Origin: Yes71-27 sp040758635
GTDB taxonomy: Bacteria; Bacillota; Desulfotomaculia; Desulfotomaculales; Ammonificaceae
Reading direction: 5' to 3'
DNA: 46,251 nt
Assembly (NCBI GenBank): GCA_040758635.1
Contig: JBFLVI010000017.1
Coordinates: 1-46,251, forward strand
Shown: in pieces, positions 30,286 through 38,860 of the stretch
Position numbering within the stretch: position 1 is the stretch's first letter
How the letters are laid out: every line of letters starts with the position of its first letter
Notes under the pieces: model-generated
The model's database searches: none
What the model saw: only the letters and a program-made list of their open reading frames with translations
Told to the model about the DNA's origin: nothing
Made by a program: the position numbers and the translations under genes

Positions 30286-33200
30286 ATGAGAATTGACAGG
30301 TTGTGGAAGGCCAGTTCACTTGCCTGTATCATCCTGGCTTCTCTTTTCTTGTGGTGCCTTCCCGCGTGGGCGTTCGACACCGGTTACCATTTTGACCTAA
30401 CCAGGGAAGTGCTTCTGAAAGAATCCTTCGGCGAGGGCGCCATCGGGATGGCGCAGATATGCAATTACTATAACGACGGCTTCGAATCGGCCAAGACGGT
30501 AATCGCCGACGAAACAGTACAGGCACTGCACCTGGACGATGACTGGGGCAACCTGTACGGCCCGGCGGCGCTGCGGGACGCTTCAGACACCCATATGCAT
30601 TTTGACAACCTGGCGAACTACCACCAGGTGTCTGCCGCGTGGGAGAGGCTGGTTAAAGGCACCTATAATGGCGTTAGGGAAGCTGAGCGACGAAACGACG
30701 CGGCCGGCCTGTTAGCCGTCCTGGGGATGTCGCTCCACCAGGTGCAGGACTTTTACGCCCACTCCAACTGGGCAGAGCGGGATTGGGGCGGCGACGCCAC
30801 CTGGTTCGACGTGCCTGAAGCAGAAAAGCGGACAGGCGAAATATACACCCATACCACCGGGACGCGGTCCCACGACAGGATCAATAAGGATTACGCCGGC
30901 CGGCCCTATTTTGAACGGGCGTACCGGGAGGCGTTTTACGCCAGTTGGCAGTGGGTGTGCTTGGTACACTCGTGGGTGAGCAATGATTTCTGGGCACGGG
31001 CTAAGAGTCACACGTCTTCCGGTATCGGAACAGAAAAAAGGTTCATTAGGTACATGTCGTGGTACGAAGGCCACTGGAAGGGACCGTCAAGCAAGTCCCG
31101 CGACGACACGGCGGCAATCGGCCCTGTATACCTGCTTGGTGCTAACCGGGGTTACATCGCCAAGTGGAAAGAGTACGCCCCGCTGGTGACCGCCGACCCG
31201 GATCCCGGCCTCGTAGTACCGATGGCCATCGTTTACCCGGAAAGCCAGAAGTGGTTGAAGGTGCGGATCACCCGGGTTCGCCAGACCGACAACGACCTGG
31301 TCTGGGATATTAACCCCGGCGGCGAAGCTGACTTTTACGCAAAAATCAAGGTGGACGGCACTGAGTACCTCGAGGCAATGCACGAAGACGATGACGACAT
31401 TTCACCCACCAACTGGCTCACCCTATCACCGCTCCGCCCGGATGACGGCCACGTCCGGCTGGAGATCGCCGTCTGGGACGAGGACTGCGTCGGGGGCGGC
31501 GTCCTGCCGAGTTTCCGGAGCGGCGACGACCAGTGCGACATCGCCCACGACCTGGGCCGAAAATACTGGTTTGCGGACGGCCCGCCGGAAACGATCGGTA
31601 GCCTCGGGTCCGTGCATACCGACGGCTTCCGTTACGGCGCCGCCTGGTACGAGTATGACGGCGACGGGGACGAAACGGCAGCCGACTTTACAGTGACGCT
31701 CGAAGAGCCAGCCCGGCGCGCCTTCTCCGCAGCAATTCACCTGCCGCCGGGACAGTTGATACCCCTGCCGCCGGCGGCGCCGGTGGTAGCTGATGAGGGG
31801 GAATGGTCGGCGAAAGCAGACGAACTGTATGCCTCCTGGAACGTCCCGGCAACAGCAGGTTCGGAGTATAACCCGGTACTGGAATACCAGTACCGCGTAA
31901 TCCGGCAACCGGGGTCCGGGGCATCAACGACAGTCCTTAACTGGACCTCGGCGGGTCCGGCAACCCACGTACGGGCCGCGATACCGCTCCAACACGGGTA
32001 CACGTACTACGTGGAAGTAAAGGCCCGGAATGTCGCCGGCTGGTCGGCCGCCGGCCCTTCGGACGGAATTACGGTGGACCTGAGGCCGCCTGCCGTGACC
32101 ATCCGGGAATTCAGCCAGGTGACCGCCACCAACCTTCAGGTGTTTTCTTGGAAGGCGGGCCGGCCCAGGCCGATAGAACCCGCTCCCACCGGAACAGTAG
32201 TTAACTATCCAAATTCCTTCCGGATATCGCTCGAAGGGCAGGATGAAGGCTCCGGGATCGAAAGCTACAAATTGTGGATTACGGAACAGCTATCCCCGGC
32301 TCCCGCCGGCGGCACTGCAGGATCCTCGGCTCTCCAGTCCCCCGCCGGAGGTAGTCTCTTTACGTCTGCGGTGGAGCTTTTCGCCGACCGGCTGTTGCCT
32401 TCCCACCTGTACCCGCTGAGCCTAACGGTGTTTACAACAGATTTCAAGCCCGCCGACCTCCAGAACGGCGCGCTGGTTTTAAGAGACCTGCCTTACCTGC
32501 GTGACGGAAGAACTTACACCCTCAAGCTGCAGGCACGGGACCGGGCGGGTAATACCGGGGGTGCGGCAACGGCGACCTGCGTGGTCCACTTTACCAACAC
32601 CACCCCGCCGCCGGCACCCCAGCCAAGGGTTATAAACACCACTCCCTTAAAGGTCTCTTGGGAGGAGGTGCGCGACAGCGAGTCGGGGATAGCCGAGTAC
32701 CAGGTAGCTGCCGGTTCGCGCCTGGCCAGTATGGAGGCACCGGACCTTCTCTCATGGCGGACGGTGGGGAGAAACCTGGAATACGAAAACCCGGCGGTTT
32801 CCCTTCCCTCCCCGGTGTTACTCGGACCGGCCTGGCAGGTCTGGGTCAAGGCAATAAACGGCGTCGGCCAGGAGAGTGTAAGGGTTGTTTACGGGCAGCC
32901 GAGGGCGATAGTAGTTGAACCCAAGCCAACGGTGCCGCGCATCGGGCCGCCAGACGTCACGCTCGTCGTCGGGGACAAAGTACTGATGGCCGACGTTCCG
33001 CCGGTAATCGAGGAGAACCGGCTGCTGGTGCCGTTGCGTGCGCTTTTTGAAGCCCTGGGCGCCAGTGTTACCTGGGACGAAAAAACCCGGACGGTCACCG
33101 GCCAAAAGGGCTCCCGGACGGTGGCGCTGCGTATCGGGGAAAAGGTCGGGTACGTTGACGGCAAAGCGGTGGCGCTCGACGTTCCCAGCAAGATCGTGAA

Positions 33201-33297
33201 CGGGCGAACCCTGGTTCCGGTGCGCTTCATCAGCGAATCCCTCGGCGCAAAAGTCGCGTGGGACGCCGCCACCAGAACGGCAACGGTAACCCTGTAG
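30286..33297 (+). CDS. Secreted multidomain protein: zinc phospholipase C/HET-C-like head, FnIII-like repeats, stalk domain
   Basis: 1003 residues. A signal peptide ends in PAWA (cleavage after about residue 29). The first 300 residues are helical and His/Asp-rich: GYHFDLT (H35, D37), DTHMHFDN (H103, H105, D107), LGMSLHQVQDFYAHSNW (H151, D155, H159) and a later VCLVHSW. This is the ligand pattern of prokaryotic zinc phospholipase C and HET-C proteins. Next is a region with an EYDGDGDETAADF acidic loop that may bind calcium, then fibronectin-III-like segments (about 525-620, 760-890, with YTYYVEVKARNVAGWS and YTLKLQARDRAGN). The last 105 residues are two halves of a copper-amine-oxidase-N-like stalk domain (LLVPLRALFEALGASVTWD, TLVPVRFISESLGAKVAWD). 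It is probably surface-anchored and may act on lipids or wall material. Confidence 0.85.
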   Translation: MRIDRLWKASSLACIILASLFLWCLPAWAFDTGYHFDLTREVLLKESFGEGAIGMAQICNYYNDGFESAKTVIADETVQALHLDDDWGNLYGPAALRDASDTHMHFDNLANYHQVSAAWERLVKGTYNGVREAERRNDAAGLLAVLGMSLHQVQDFYAHSNWAERDWGGDATWFDVPEAEKRTGEIYTHTTGTRSHDRINKDYAGRPYFERAYREAFYASWQWVCLVHSWVSNDFWARAKSHTSSGIGTEKRFIRYMSWYEGHWKGPSSKSRDDTAAIGPVYLLGANRGYIAKWKEYAPLVTADPDPGLVVPMAIVYPESQKWLKVRITRVRQTDNDLVWDINPGGEADFYAKIKVDGTEYLEAMHEDDDDISPTNWLTLSPLRPDDGHVRLEIAVWDEDCVGGGVLPSFRSGDDQCDIAHDLGRKYWFADGPPETIGSLGSVHTDGFRYGAAWYEYDGDGDETAADFTVTLEEPARRAFSAAIHLPPGQLIPLPPAAPVVADEGEWSAKADELYASWNVPATAGSEYNPVLEYQYRVIRQPGSGASTTVLNWTSAGPATHVRAAIPLQHGYTYYVEVKARNVAGWSAAGPSDGITVDLRPPAVTIREFSQVTATNLQVFSWKAGRPRPIEPAPTGTVVNYPNSFRISLEGQDEGSGIESYKLWITEQLSPAPAGGTAGSSALQSPAGGSLFTSAVELFADRLLPSHLYPLSLTVFTTDFKPADLQNGALVLRDLPYLRDGRTYTLKLQARDRAGNTGGAATATCVVHFTNTTPPPAPQPRVINTTPLKVSWEEVRDSESGIAEYQVAAGSRLASMEAPDLLSWRTVGRNLEYENPAVSLPSPVLLGPAWQVWVKAINGVGQESVRVVYGQPRAIVVEPKPTVPRIGPPDVTLVVGDKVLMADVPPVIEENRLLVPLRALFEALGASVTWDEKTRTVTGQKGSRTVALRIGEKVGYVDGKAVALDVPSKIVNGRTLVPVRFISESLGAKVAWDAATRTATVTL

Positions 33298-33337
33298 CAG
33301 ACAAACCGAACCTAAGAATAACCGGGATTCTCATTTT

Positions 33338-33367
33338 GTCCCGCCGTTATTCTGGCGGGACTTTTTT
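33338..33367 (+). terminator. Terminator of the secreted-protein gene
   Basis: GTCCCGCC/GGCGGGAC (33338-33345, 33354-33361), 8-base loop, followed by TTTTTT on the plus strand; 40 bases after the stop codon. Confidence 0.93.
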
Positions 33368-33395
33368 GCGCTTTTCAGGAAGCCCCGCAACAGAA

Positions 33396-34061
33396 TCAAG
33401 ACCGGTGCGGCGGGCTACTGCCTACCGGATAGACGTAGCTTTCGCCGTTCTTAAGCTCTACCCGGTAGGCCACCTCCGCCGTCTCGGCAAGCTCACTGTT
33501 GTGGGTAACCAGGATCACCTGCCGGCCGGTACCCTCGCTGATCGCCCGGATAAACTCCCCCAAAGCGCGGGAGTATTCCTCGCTAACGTGTTTTCCCGGT
33601 TCATCAAGCACCAGCGGCCCGCCCATCCGGGTGCGTTCCAGCAGCACGCCGCGCAAGGCCAGCGAGATCACGTCCACGATGCCGCCGCCGCGCGCCTCCA
33701 TCGGTTCGGTCCGCACCGGTGTCGTGCCGCCGTAGGTGCTGACCACGACAAAGTCGGCTTCGGGCTGGTCACGCCGTTCTTCCAGCGAGATTGCAAAGGA
33801 GATTTCCGGCCCGAAAACAGCCTGCAGCGCCCAGGTAACCACCCGCTCCACGCTTTGTTTGGCTTGCTCCCGCGCCGTCTCGGCGGCAAGCTGAAAAACC
33901 TCCCGGGCCTGGGTTAAAACCGCCTCCTTTGCCCGGACTTCCGCCAGTTTCTCCTCCACGGCCTGCCTCTCCGCGGTCAGGCGCTCGAACTCCCACCGGC
34001 GCCGGCGTACGTATTCCCCAAACTCTTCCACTCCCCGGCCGATTGCTTCCCTTTCCGGCAC
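33396..34061 (-). CDS. Split Rad50/SbcC, C-terminal lobe
   Basis: A 221-residue half ATPase. Residues 1-75 form a coiled coil (RRRRWEFERLTAERQAVEEKLAEVRAKEAVL), then comes a Rad50/SMC C-lobe: a signature-like GGGIVDVISLALRGVLLERTRM, Walker B GPLVLDEPGKHVSEEY, and the switch region QVILVTHNSELAETA. No Walker A is present; it is supplied by the N-terminal piece encoded upstream. The GTG start has GGAGG 8 bases upstream, and only 2 bases separate it from the preceding stop, so the three Rad50 pieces are translated in succession. It is the last gene of the nurA-herA-mre11-rad50 cluster. Confidence 0.88.
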   Translation of the reverse strand: MPEREAIGRGVEEFGEYVRRRRWEFERLTAERQAVEEKLAEVRAKEAVLTQAREVFQLAAETAREQAKQSVERVVTWALQAVFGPEISFAISLEERRDQPEADFVVVSTYGGTTPVRTEPMEARGGGIVDVISLALRGVLLERTRMGGPLVLDEPGKHVSEEYSRALGEFIRAISEGTGRQVILVTHNSELAETAEVAYRVELKNGESYVYPVGSSPPHRS

Positions 34062-34063
34062 CG

Positions 34064-34345
34064 CTACTTCCTCCCGCCCGGGCCGCGGTTGTCCTCCACC
34101 CGCTGGAGGAGATCCCAGGGAATGAGCTTTTCCGCCTCCGTCAGAGCCTGGCGCGCCTCTGCTTCCAATCGGGCGATTTCCTCCTCGAGCCGTTCCGGTT
34201 CTACTCCCTGGGCCCGGATCTCCGCCTCGATTTCCCGCAACTGCTGCTCCAGGACCTCTTTACGCGCCGCCGCCTGTTCCCGCAGCCGTTTGGCCCGCTC
34301 AATCCCTTCTCTCAGCCGCCCCAGGGCCCTTTCAAAATCCTCCAT
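34064..34345 (-). CDS. Split Rad50/SbcC, middle coiled-coil piece
   Basis: A 93-residue protein that is almost wholly coiled coil: FERALGRLREGIERAKRLREQAAARKEVLEQQL and LEEEIARLEAEARQALTEAEKLI, without motifs of its own. By position it corresponds to the returning coiled-coil strand just after the zinc hook of Rad50. The ATG at 34345 follows GGGAAGAGG closely. The frame stays open upstream through the 7-bp repeat at 34361-34402 in a different phase from the N-terminal piece, and a one-unit repeat gain would join them. Its stop is 2 bases before the C-lobe gene. Confidence 0.78.
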   Translation of the reverse strand: MEDFERALGRLREGIERAKRLREQAAARKEVLEQQLREIEAEIRAQGVEPERLEEEIARLEAEARQALTEAEKLIPWDLLQRVEDNRGPGGRK

Positions 34346-34360
34346 ACCTCTTCCCTGCCC

Positions 34361-34402
34361 CTTCATCCTTCGTCCTTCATCCTTCATCCTTCCTCCTTCA
34401 TC
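34361..34402 (-). repeat. Six-copy 7-bp tandem repeat across the stop codon of the Rad50 N-piece
   Basis: Minus-strand units are GATGAAG, GAGGAAG, GATGAAG, GATGAAG, GACGAAG, GATGAAG. The TGA of the N-terminal piece (34386-34384) lies in the third unit. Because 7 is not a multiple of 3, copy-number change shifts the reading frame. Confidence 0.93.
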
Positions 34403-35820
34403 CTTTCGACAATCACCTCCACCTGCGGCCCGGATAACGGGCTGAGACAAATCGGACAGCGGTTCGCCTTCAGTAACAGCTCTCGGAGTTCCCTGCCCCG
34501 GCGTCCGATCTCGGCCTGGGCCTCCCGGCCTTGGGCTGCAAGCCTTAAAATTTCCCGCTGCAGCCGGCCGTACCGCCCGCAAATTTCTCCGAGCCGCTTC
34601 GTCCGGTTTACGTTCTCAATCCCGGCGGTAAACAGCCGTTCCGCCGCCGCTATATGAGCCAGTTGCTCAAGCACCGCCCCGGTACGCGCAAGACGGTTAC
34701 GTATCTCCTGCCGCCGCCCGTATCGCTCACGCAAACGCTCAAGTCCGGCACTTAACTGGGTTAAGCGCTGGGCAACCTCTTCCGCCTCCGGCAACGCGGC
34801 CAGAGCCGCCAGCACCAGATCGGTCTTCTCTTTTTCGCGCAGCAGTCCCGCCCGCCGCCGGTAACACAACGCCAAGCCTTGATAGCTTTCCACTACAACC
34901 ACGGCACGCTCCGCCTCCGGCAATCGCACCGTCGTCCCCAGAGCCTCTCGCGCCCGGTCCAGGCTTTCCTGAACCCTCTCCCTGCGTTCCTTTAAGACCT
35001 TGATCCGCTCGCGGTGCAGTGCCAACCCGGCTACCGCCCCGTAAACGCTTTCAAGCTTCTCCGCCTGCGGAAGCGCCCGCAGCAGGTCCTCGATCCCAGC
35101 CAGTTCCCGCTTCACCTGCGCCAATTTTCCCTTTAGCCCGGCAAGCCGGGCGGCCCGGACCCCGGCATCCTCACCCAGACGGAAAAGCTCCGTGGATCTT
35201 GCCAGACGCGCCTCCAGTTCTTCCAGGTTGCCAAAACCCGCCATTTCCGCTTCCAGGGAGGCCGCCTTCTCCTCCAGTTCCCGCCGCAGCCGGGAAAGGT
35301 CCGAGAGCTTTCGTGCCGCGCGCTTGTCCGCCGCGTCGAAAAGATCGGTTCCCGACAGGTGCCCAACCGCCCGGGCCCGCACCGCCGGAGTTTCCTTTAA
35401 TAAAAAGGGCGGGTCCAACTGGTGTGCCACATGGAGCTCAAAGCTGGCCCCCTCAAGTTTGAGCGGGTGAATCTCTACCACTTCCCGGACCTGGGCCGGG
35501 ACTTCCCGACCGACACCTTCCAGCACCTCCGGCCCCCTGCCGGGATGGCGGATCTCGTAGCGGTTGACCCGGCCCCTTTTCTCCCGGATCACCGTCACAC
35601 CGTCGTCAAACTCCGCCGCCACCCGGCAGGAGTCCGCTCCCACCCGCACGAAGTCTGCTCCCTGCGGCTTGTTATAAAAAAGCCACCGCAGCGCCCTGAC
35701 GACCGCCGACTTTCCCTGGTCCGACTCGCCGATCAGGGCCGAAACGGTGGGGGCCAGGACGATTTCCGTCTGGCGGTGCGACTGGAAGTTTTCCAGGATG
35801 ACCCGTTTCAGCCGCCGCAA
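34384..35820 (-). CDS. Split Rad50/SbcC, N-terminal lobe with coiled coil and zinc hook
   Basis: The product is 478 residues. The N-lobe starts RRLKRVILENFQSHRQTEIV with Walker A GESDQGKS (residues 31-38), an unusual form of the Rad50 P-loop, and a Q-loop region near HVAHQLDPPFLL. A long coiled coil (about 170-440) ends in the zinc-hook motif CPIC (C455, C458), after which the protein stops within 20 residues. Signature and Walker B are missing, since they are encoded in the third piece. The start is TTG at 35820 with AGGAAGG upstream, overlapping mre11 by 13 bases; the frame is open upstream but there is the shadow of mre11. Confidence 0.9.
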   Translation of the reverse strand: MRRLKRVILENFQSHRQTEIVLAPTVSALIGESDQGKSAVVRALRWLFYNKPQGADFVRVGADSCRVAAEFDDGVTVIREKRGRVNRYEIRHPGRGPEVLEGVGREVPAQVREVVEIHPLKLEGASFELHVAHQLDPPFLLKETPAVRARAVGHLSGTDLFDAADKRAARKLSDLSRLRRELEEKAASLEAEMAGFGNLEELEARLARSTELFRLGEDAGVRAARLAGLKGKLAQVKRELAGIEDLLRALPQAEKLESVYGAVAGLALHRERIKVLKERRERVQESLDRAREALGTTVRLPEAERAVVVVESYQGLALCYRRRAGLLREKEKTDLVLAALAALPEAEEVAQRLTQLSAGLERLRERYGRRQEIRNRLARTGAVLEQLAHIAAAERLFTAGIENVNRTKRLGEICGRYGRLQREILRLAAQGREAQAEIGRRGRELRELLLKANRCPICLSPLSGPQVEVIVERMKEEG

Positions 35821-36809
35821 CCCTTTCCTTCCTCCTCCACCACCTCGGCCCAAAGCGCCGCCACCTCGGCCTGCAACCGGGCGAATTCCGGCCGCTCTCT
35901 CATCTTCTCTAAGACCTGATCCAGAATCGCCTGCGGGTCGGTGCGCGACAGGAAGCCCGCTTCCGACGTTATCTGCCGGACCGTCTGGAGGAACTCCTGG
36001 CGCTTCCTGGCCCGGAAAATCGTTTCTTCCAACCCGCTGCGGTCGAGCACCTCGGAGCCCGGCCGGGCGCTCTTCAGTCTGACCGTTTCGTGGCGGGCCT
36101 TTCCCCCCTCCACAAACAGCACCACGACCGCGGGTTCCCGGGATATTTCCCCGGGGCTCGCCGACAGCCGCACCAGGGCCCCCGGATTCAAAAACCACTT
36201 CCCGTCGCGGCAGACGTCTGCGAAACCCAGATGGTAATGCCCGCAGAGGGTGTAATCGGCCTCCGTGAACGGGGCGATGTCGTCAATCAGCGTGTACTTG
36301 ACCATGGGCCCGAAATCCTGGTTCAGCAGCGCCCCGTGGCAGATGTGAACCGCCACGTCGCAGTTTCGCTTCTTCACGATATAGTCCCCGCCGCTGTCGT
36401 CAATCGCGAAATGAAAAGGGGCACCGGTAACCTGAACCCTGACGTTGCCGTCGTCCAGATAAACCGGCTCTTTATCCAGCAGCCGCACCACCCCCCACCG
36501 CCCTAAGAAACCGAGAAGGGTCCGCATCAGGGAGGCAGGGTTCTGCCCGTGCAGGTCGTGGTTGCCGGGCACGACGTACAGCGGGGCCTCCAGCCTTTGC
36601 AGGATGGAAGCAAACTCGCCCGTCGCCGCCAGGCCGGGCATCGGGACGTCGAAGACGTCCCCGCCGTGGAGGACCGCCGCCACCTGCAACTCGTTTGCCA
36701 AGGCAACGACTTCTTGCAGTTTTGCCTTCAGCGCCGCCACGAAGTCGTCCGTCCGGTTGCGCGGCGCCACCCCTCGCAGGTGGGTGTCGGTGACAAATAG
36801 AAGACGCAT
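35808..36809 (-). CDS. Mre11/SbcD-like metallophosphoesterase nuclease
   Basis: A 333-residue calcineurin-like phosphoesterase with all five metal motifs of Mre11/SbcD: DTHLRG (D8, H10), LHGGDVFD (D51), PGNHDLHG (N82, H83), ICHGALL, and LCGHYHLGF. The core covers about residues 1-240; the C-terminal 80 residues (EETIFRARKRQEFLQTVRQI, LEKMRERPEFARLQAEVAALWAEVVEE) are helical and likely bind the Rad50 coiled-coil base. Mre11 nicks and trims broken DNA ends in a complex with Rad50. Its stop overlaps the Rad50 N-piece start, so the two are coupled. A heptamer-repeat spacer of 104 bp separates it from herA. Confidence 0.93.
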   Translation of the reverse strand: MRLLFVTDTHLRGVAPRNRTDDFVAALKAKLQEVVALANELQVAAVLHGGDVFDVPMPGLAATGEFASILQRLEAPLYVVPGNHDLHGQNPASLMRTLLGFLGRWGVVRLLDKEPVYLDDGNVRVQVTGAPFHFAIDDSGGDYIVKKRNCDVAVHICHGALLNQDFGPMVKYTLIDDIAPFTEADYTLCGHYHLGFADVCRDGKWFLNPGALVRLSASPGEISREPAVVVLFVEGGKARHETVRLKSARPGSEVLDRSGLEETIFRARKRQEFLQTVRQITSEAGFLSRTDPQAILDQVLEKMRERPEFARLQAEVAALWAEVVEEEGKGCGG

Positions 36810-36835
36810 CTCGGCCTCCGGTGTAATGAATTAGG

Positions 36836-36913
36836 GGTCAGAATCCAGAATTCAGCAGTCAGAAGCCAGAACTTCTAACCTCGAACTTTGAACTTTGAAC
36901 TTCGAACTTCGAA
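36836..36913. repeat. Degenerate 7-bp tandem repeats between herA and mre11
   Basis: Plus strand: GGTCAGA, ATCCAGA, ATTCAGC, AGTCAGA, AGCCAGA, then, after a short break, TTTGAAC, TTTGAAC, TTCGAAC, TTCGAAC. All units are 7 bp. The first series shares words with the repeat at 17369-17460. Confidence 0.8.
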
Positions 36914-38839
36914 CTATTTAATCACCCAGCGCGTTCCGCCGAACGCCCGGTTGGGACGGGCTTCGAGCCGCCCCTCTTCCGCCCAGCGGTCAAGCGCCCG
37001 GCGCAACTCGCTCTCCGTCACCCGCCGATCGAGCGCCTGCTGGCAGTGATTCAAACAGGCGGCGAGGTCGATCTCCGTGAGCACCCCCCTGTTGGCGGCA
37101 AAAAAGGCCCGCACCGCCGGCCAAAGGTCTTCGCCGGTGGTACTCAGGTGGTGCCGCCATTCGTCAAACGGACTCTCGGCATGCGGGCTGCGCGTCCAAG
37201 AAGCCCGCACCGCCACCGGTACCGTCCGCCCCACGATCGCCGAGGAAACGAAGGCGTTTCCTGAAGAAAGGTAGGGCAGCCTGGCCACCTCGTGCGGCCC
37301 CAGGTCGGTTTCCCGGCTCACGGCGTCCAGGTCCTGCGCCCGTACCGTGCGCAGGATGATCTTCGTGTTCAGTTGGGCGTTCACCGTATCATCCAGGAGC
37401 GCCGGCCGCTGCGTGGCAAGAATCAAAAAGACACCGTACTTCCGTCCCTCCTGCGCTATTTCGCGGATCACCGGCCGCGCCGGTGCAAAGTCTTTCTCTC
37501 CCTTCGGCTTGGGCGCCAGGCTATGCGCTTCGTCGGTCACTAAAAAGAACGGTGGGAAAAACGCCTCGCCCCTGCCGTCGCCGTACTGGAGGTTATCCCG
37601 GTAGCGGCGGCGCAGGCCGAAAAGCTTGCGAATGGCGTAGGTGGCGAAAATGCCCAAGTTGCGGGTTTCCCCGCGCACGATGCACGTCCTCCCCTGCCGC
37701 AGCGCTTCCTCCAGGACCTCCGTGCCCTGGGGGCTGAAAAGGTTCCCGTAGCGCAGGTAGTCCAGACGCCGGAGCACTGCGTGTGCAGTTACCTCGGCGA
37801 TCCCGGTATCCCGGAAGTCCCGGTAAATCCCCAGTCGCTCGCGGAACTCCTGCTGCCGCCACGGGTCCTCGGGAAACAACCGCGCGGCCGGGTCCTCCCC
37901 TTTATCCATAGCTTCGAGAGCCCGCTCGTACCTGTTCCTTTGCGAAAGTGCCTCCGCCAGAGCCGCTATCCGCCGCTGGTAAGTCTCTACGCTGTCGCCC
38001 GGCCGCCAGAGAACCCGCGCCGCGTGCTCCATCTGCTCCGTCCAGCCCTCCATCGCCCCCCGGAAGAGGTTCACCAGGTCGCCGCGCGTCAGATCCTCGA
38101 ACCGGATGCTCACGTTTTGCCCCAGCGTGAAAACCGCCCACCGCCCGGCCAGTTCTTCCTTCTTCGCTATGAAAAGCGGGTCAAATACCAGCGGCTGCTC
38201 GAAGCTCAGCTCGAAATGGGGGTCGAAGACCAGCGCGGGCAGCCCCCGCTGCATCAACTCCTCGGCCAAAACCCGGAGGGCGAAGGACTTCCCGGAACCG
38301 GAGCCCCCGAAAACGCCGATGTGCGGGTACTGGCTGAGCTGGTCCCAATCCAGGAAAAACGGTACCCCGGGCGCAGACGTGGCGCGGTCCTCCCGGGGGT
38401 GGTACCGGAAAGCCAGGCCCGTAAACTCCGGCGGCACCGCGAACTCTTCCGTGCCCCGTACCACACCGAGCAGCGCCGCCCGCCCGGTCTCTTCCGGCAG
38501 CAAGAGCGTGCGGACCTCCGTAAAGAGCGCCGGGCGCACCTTCGCCCCCACCGCCAGCGGGTATGAAAGCTCCGCGGTGGCCCTCACCTCGGCGATGTAA
38601 AAAGTCTCGTTTCCGGGGTTGTACCCCAAGGCCTGAAGCGTACTCAACGTGGCTTCGTCAATCAAGCCGGGCCCGCGCCCGGACTCCGGGAGAAGCGGGT
38701 TCACCGCCTGGGTAGCTACCACCTCCACCAGGGCTTCCCTGGTGCCATCCTCCACCACCAAAAACTCGTTAATCCGGAAAGGCCGCTCCCGTGTAGCGAC
38801 CTTCGCCCGCTGCTGGTCGGTAATACCGATTACCCGCAA
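36914..38839 (-). CDS. herA: HerA-type DNA translocase/helicase
   Basis: A 641-residue HerA-FtsK superfamily ATPase. An N-terminal HAS-barrel-like beta domain (1-110) is followed by the RecA-like core with Walker A GGSGSGKS (178-185), LVFDPHFE, Walker B FFLVTDEAH (D436, E437), the motif FLILATQRP (471-479), and a C-terminal winged-helix part (VTESELRRALDRWAEEGRLEARPN). HerA forms hexameric rings that, with the NurA nuclease, resect DNA ends in archaea. The start is TTG at 38839 with GGGAGG 6 bases upstream. It lies 21 bp after nurA. No Sir2 or DUF4297 partner of defence HerA systems is present, so repair is the favoured role. Confidence 0.92.
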   Translation of the reverse strand: MRVIGITDQQRAKVATRERPFRINEFLVVEDGTREALVEVVATQAVNPLLPESGRGPGLIDEATLSTLQALGYNPGNETFYIAEVRATAELSYPLAVGAKVRPALFTEVRTLLLPEETGRAALLGVVRGTEEFAVPPEFTGLAFRYHPREDRATSAPGVPFFLDWDQLSQYPHIGVFGGSGSGKSFALRVLAEELMQRGLPALVFDPHFELSFEQPLVFDPLFIAKKEELAGRWAVFTLGQNVSIRFEDLTRGDLVNLFRGAMEGWTEQMEHAARVLWRPGDSVETYQRRIAALAEALSQRNRYERALEAMDKGEDPAARLFPEDPWRQQEFRERLGIYRDFRDTGIAEVTAHAVLRRLDYLRYGNLFSPQGTEVLEEALRQGRTCIVRGETRNLGIFATYAIRKLFGLRRRYRDNLQYGDGRGEAFFPPFFLVTDEAHSLAPKPKGEKDFAPARPVIREIAQEGRKYGVFLILATQRPALLDDTVNAQLNTKIILRTVRAQDLDAVSRETDLGPHEVARLPYLSSGNAFVSSAIVGRTVPVAVRASWTRSPHAESPFDEWRHHLSTTGEDLWPAVRAFFAANRGVLTEIDLAACLNHCQQALDRRVTESELRRALDRWAEEGRLEARPNRAFGGTRWVIK

Positions 38840-38860
38840 ACCAATCCTCCCTGCGTGCAA

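Noticed and set aside
36914..38839. HerA as part of an anti-phage defence pair (Sir2-HerA or DUF4297-HerA)
   Set aside because: The adjacent partners are NurA, Mre11 and Rad50 with intact catalytic motifs, which points to DNA end repair.
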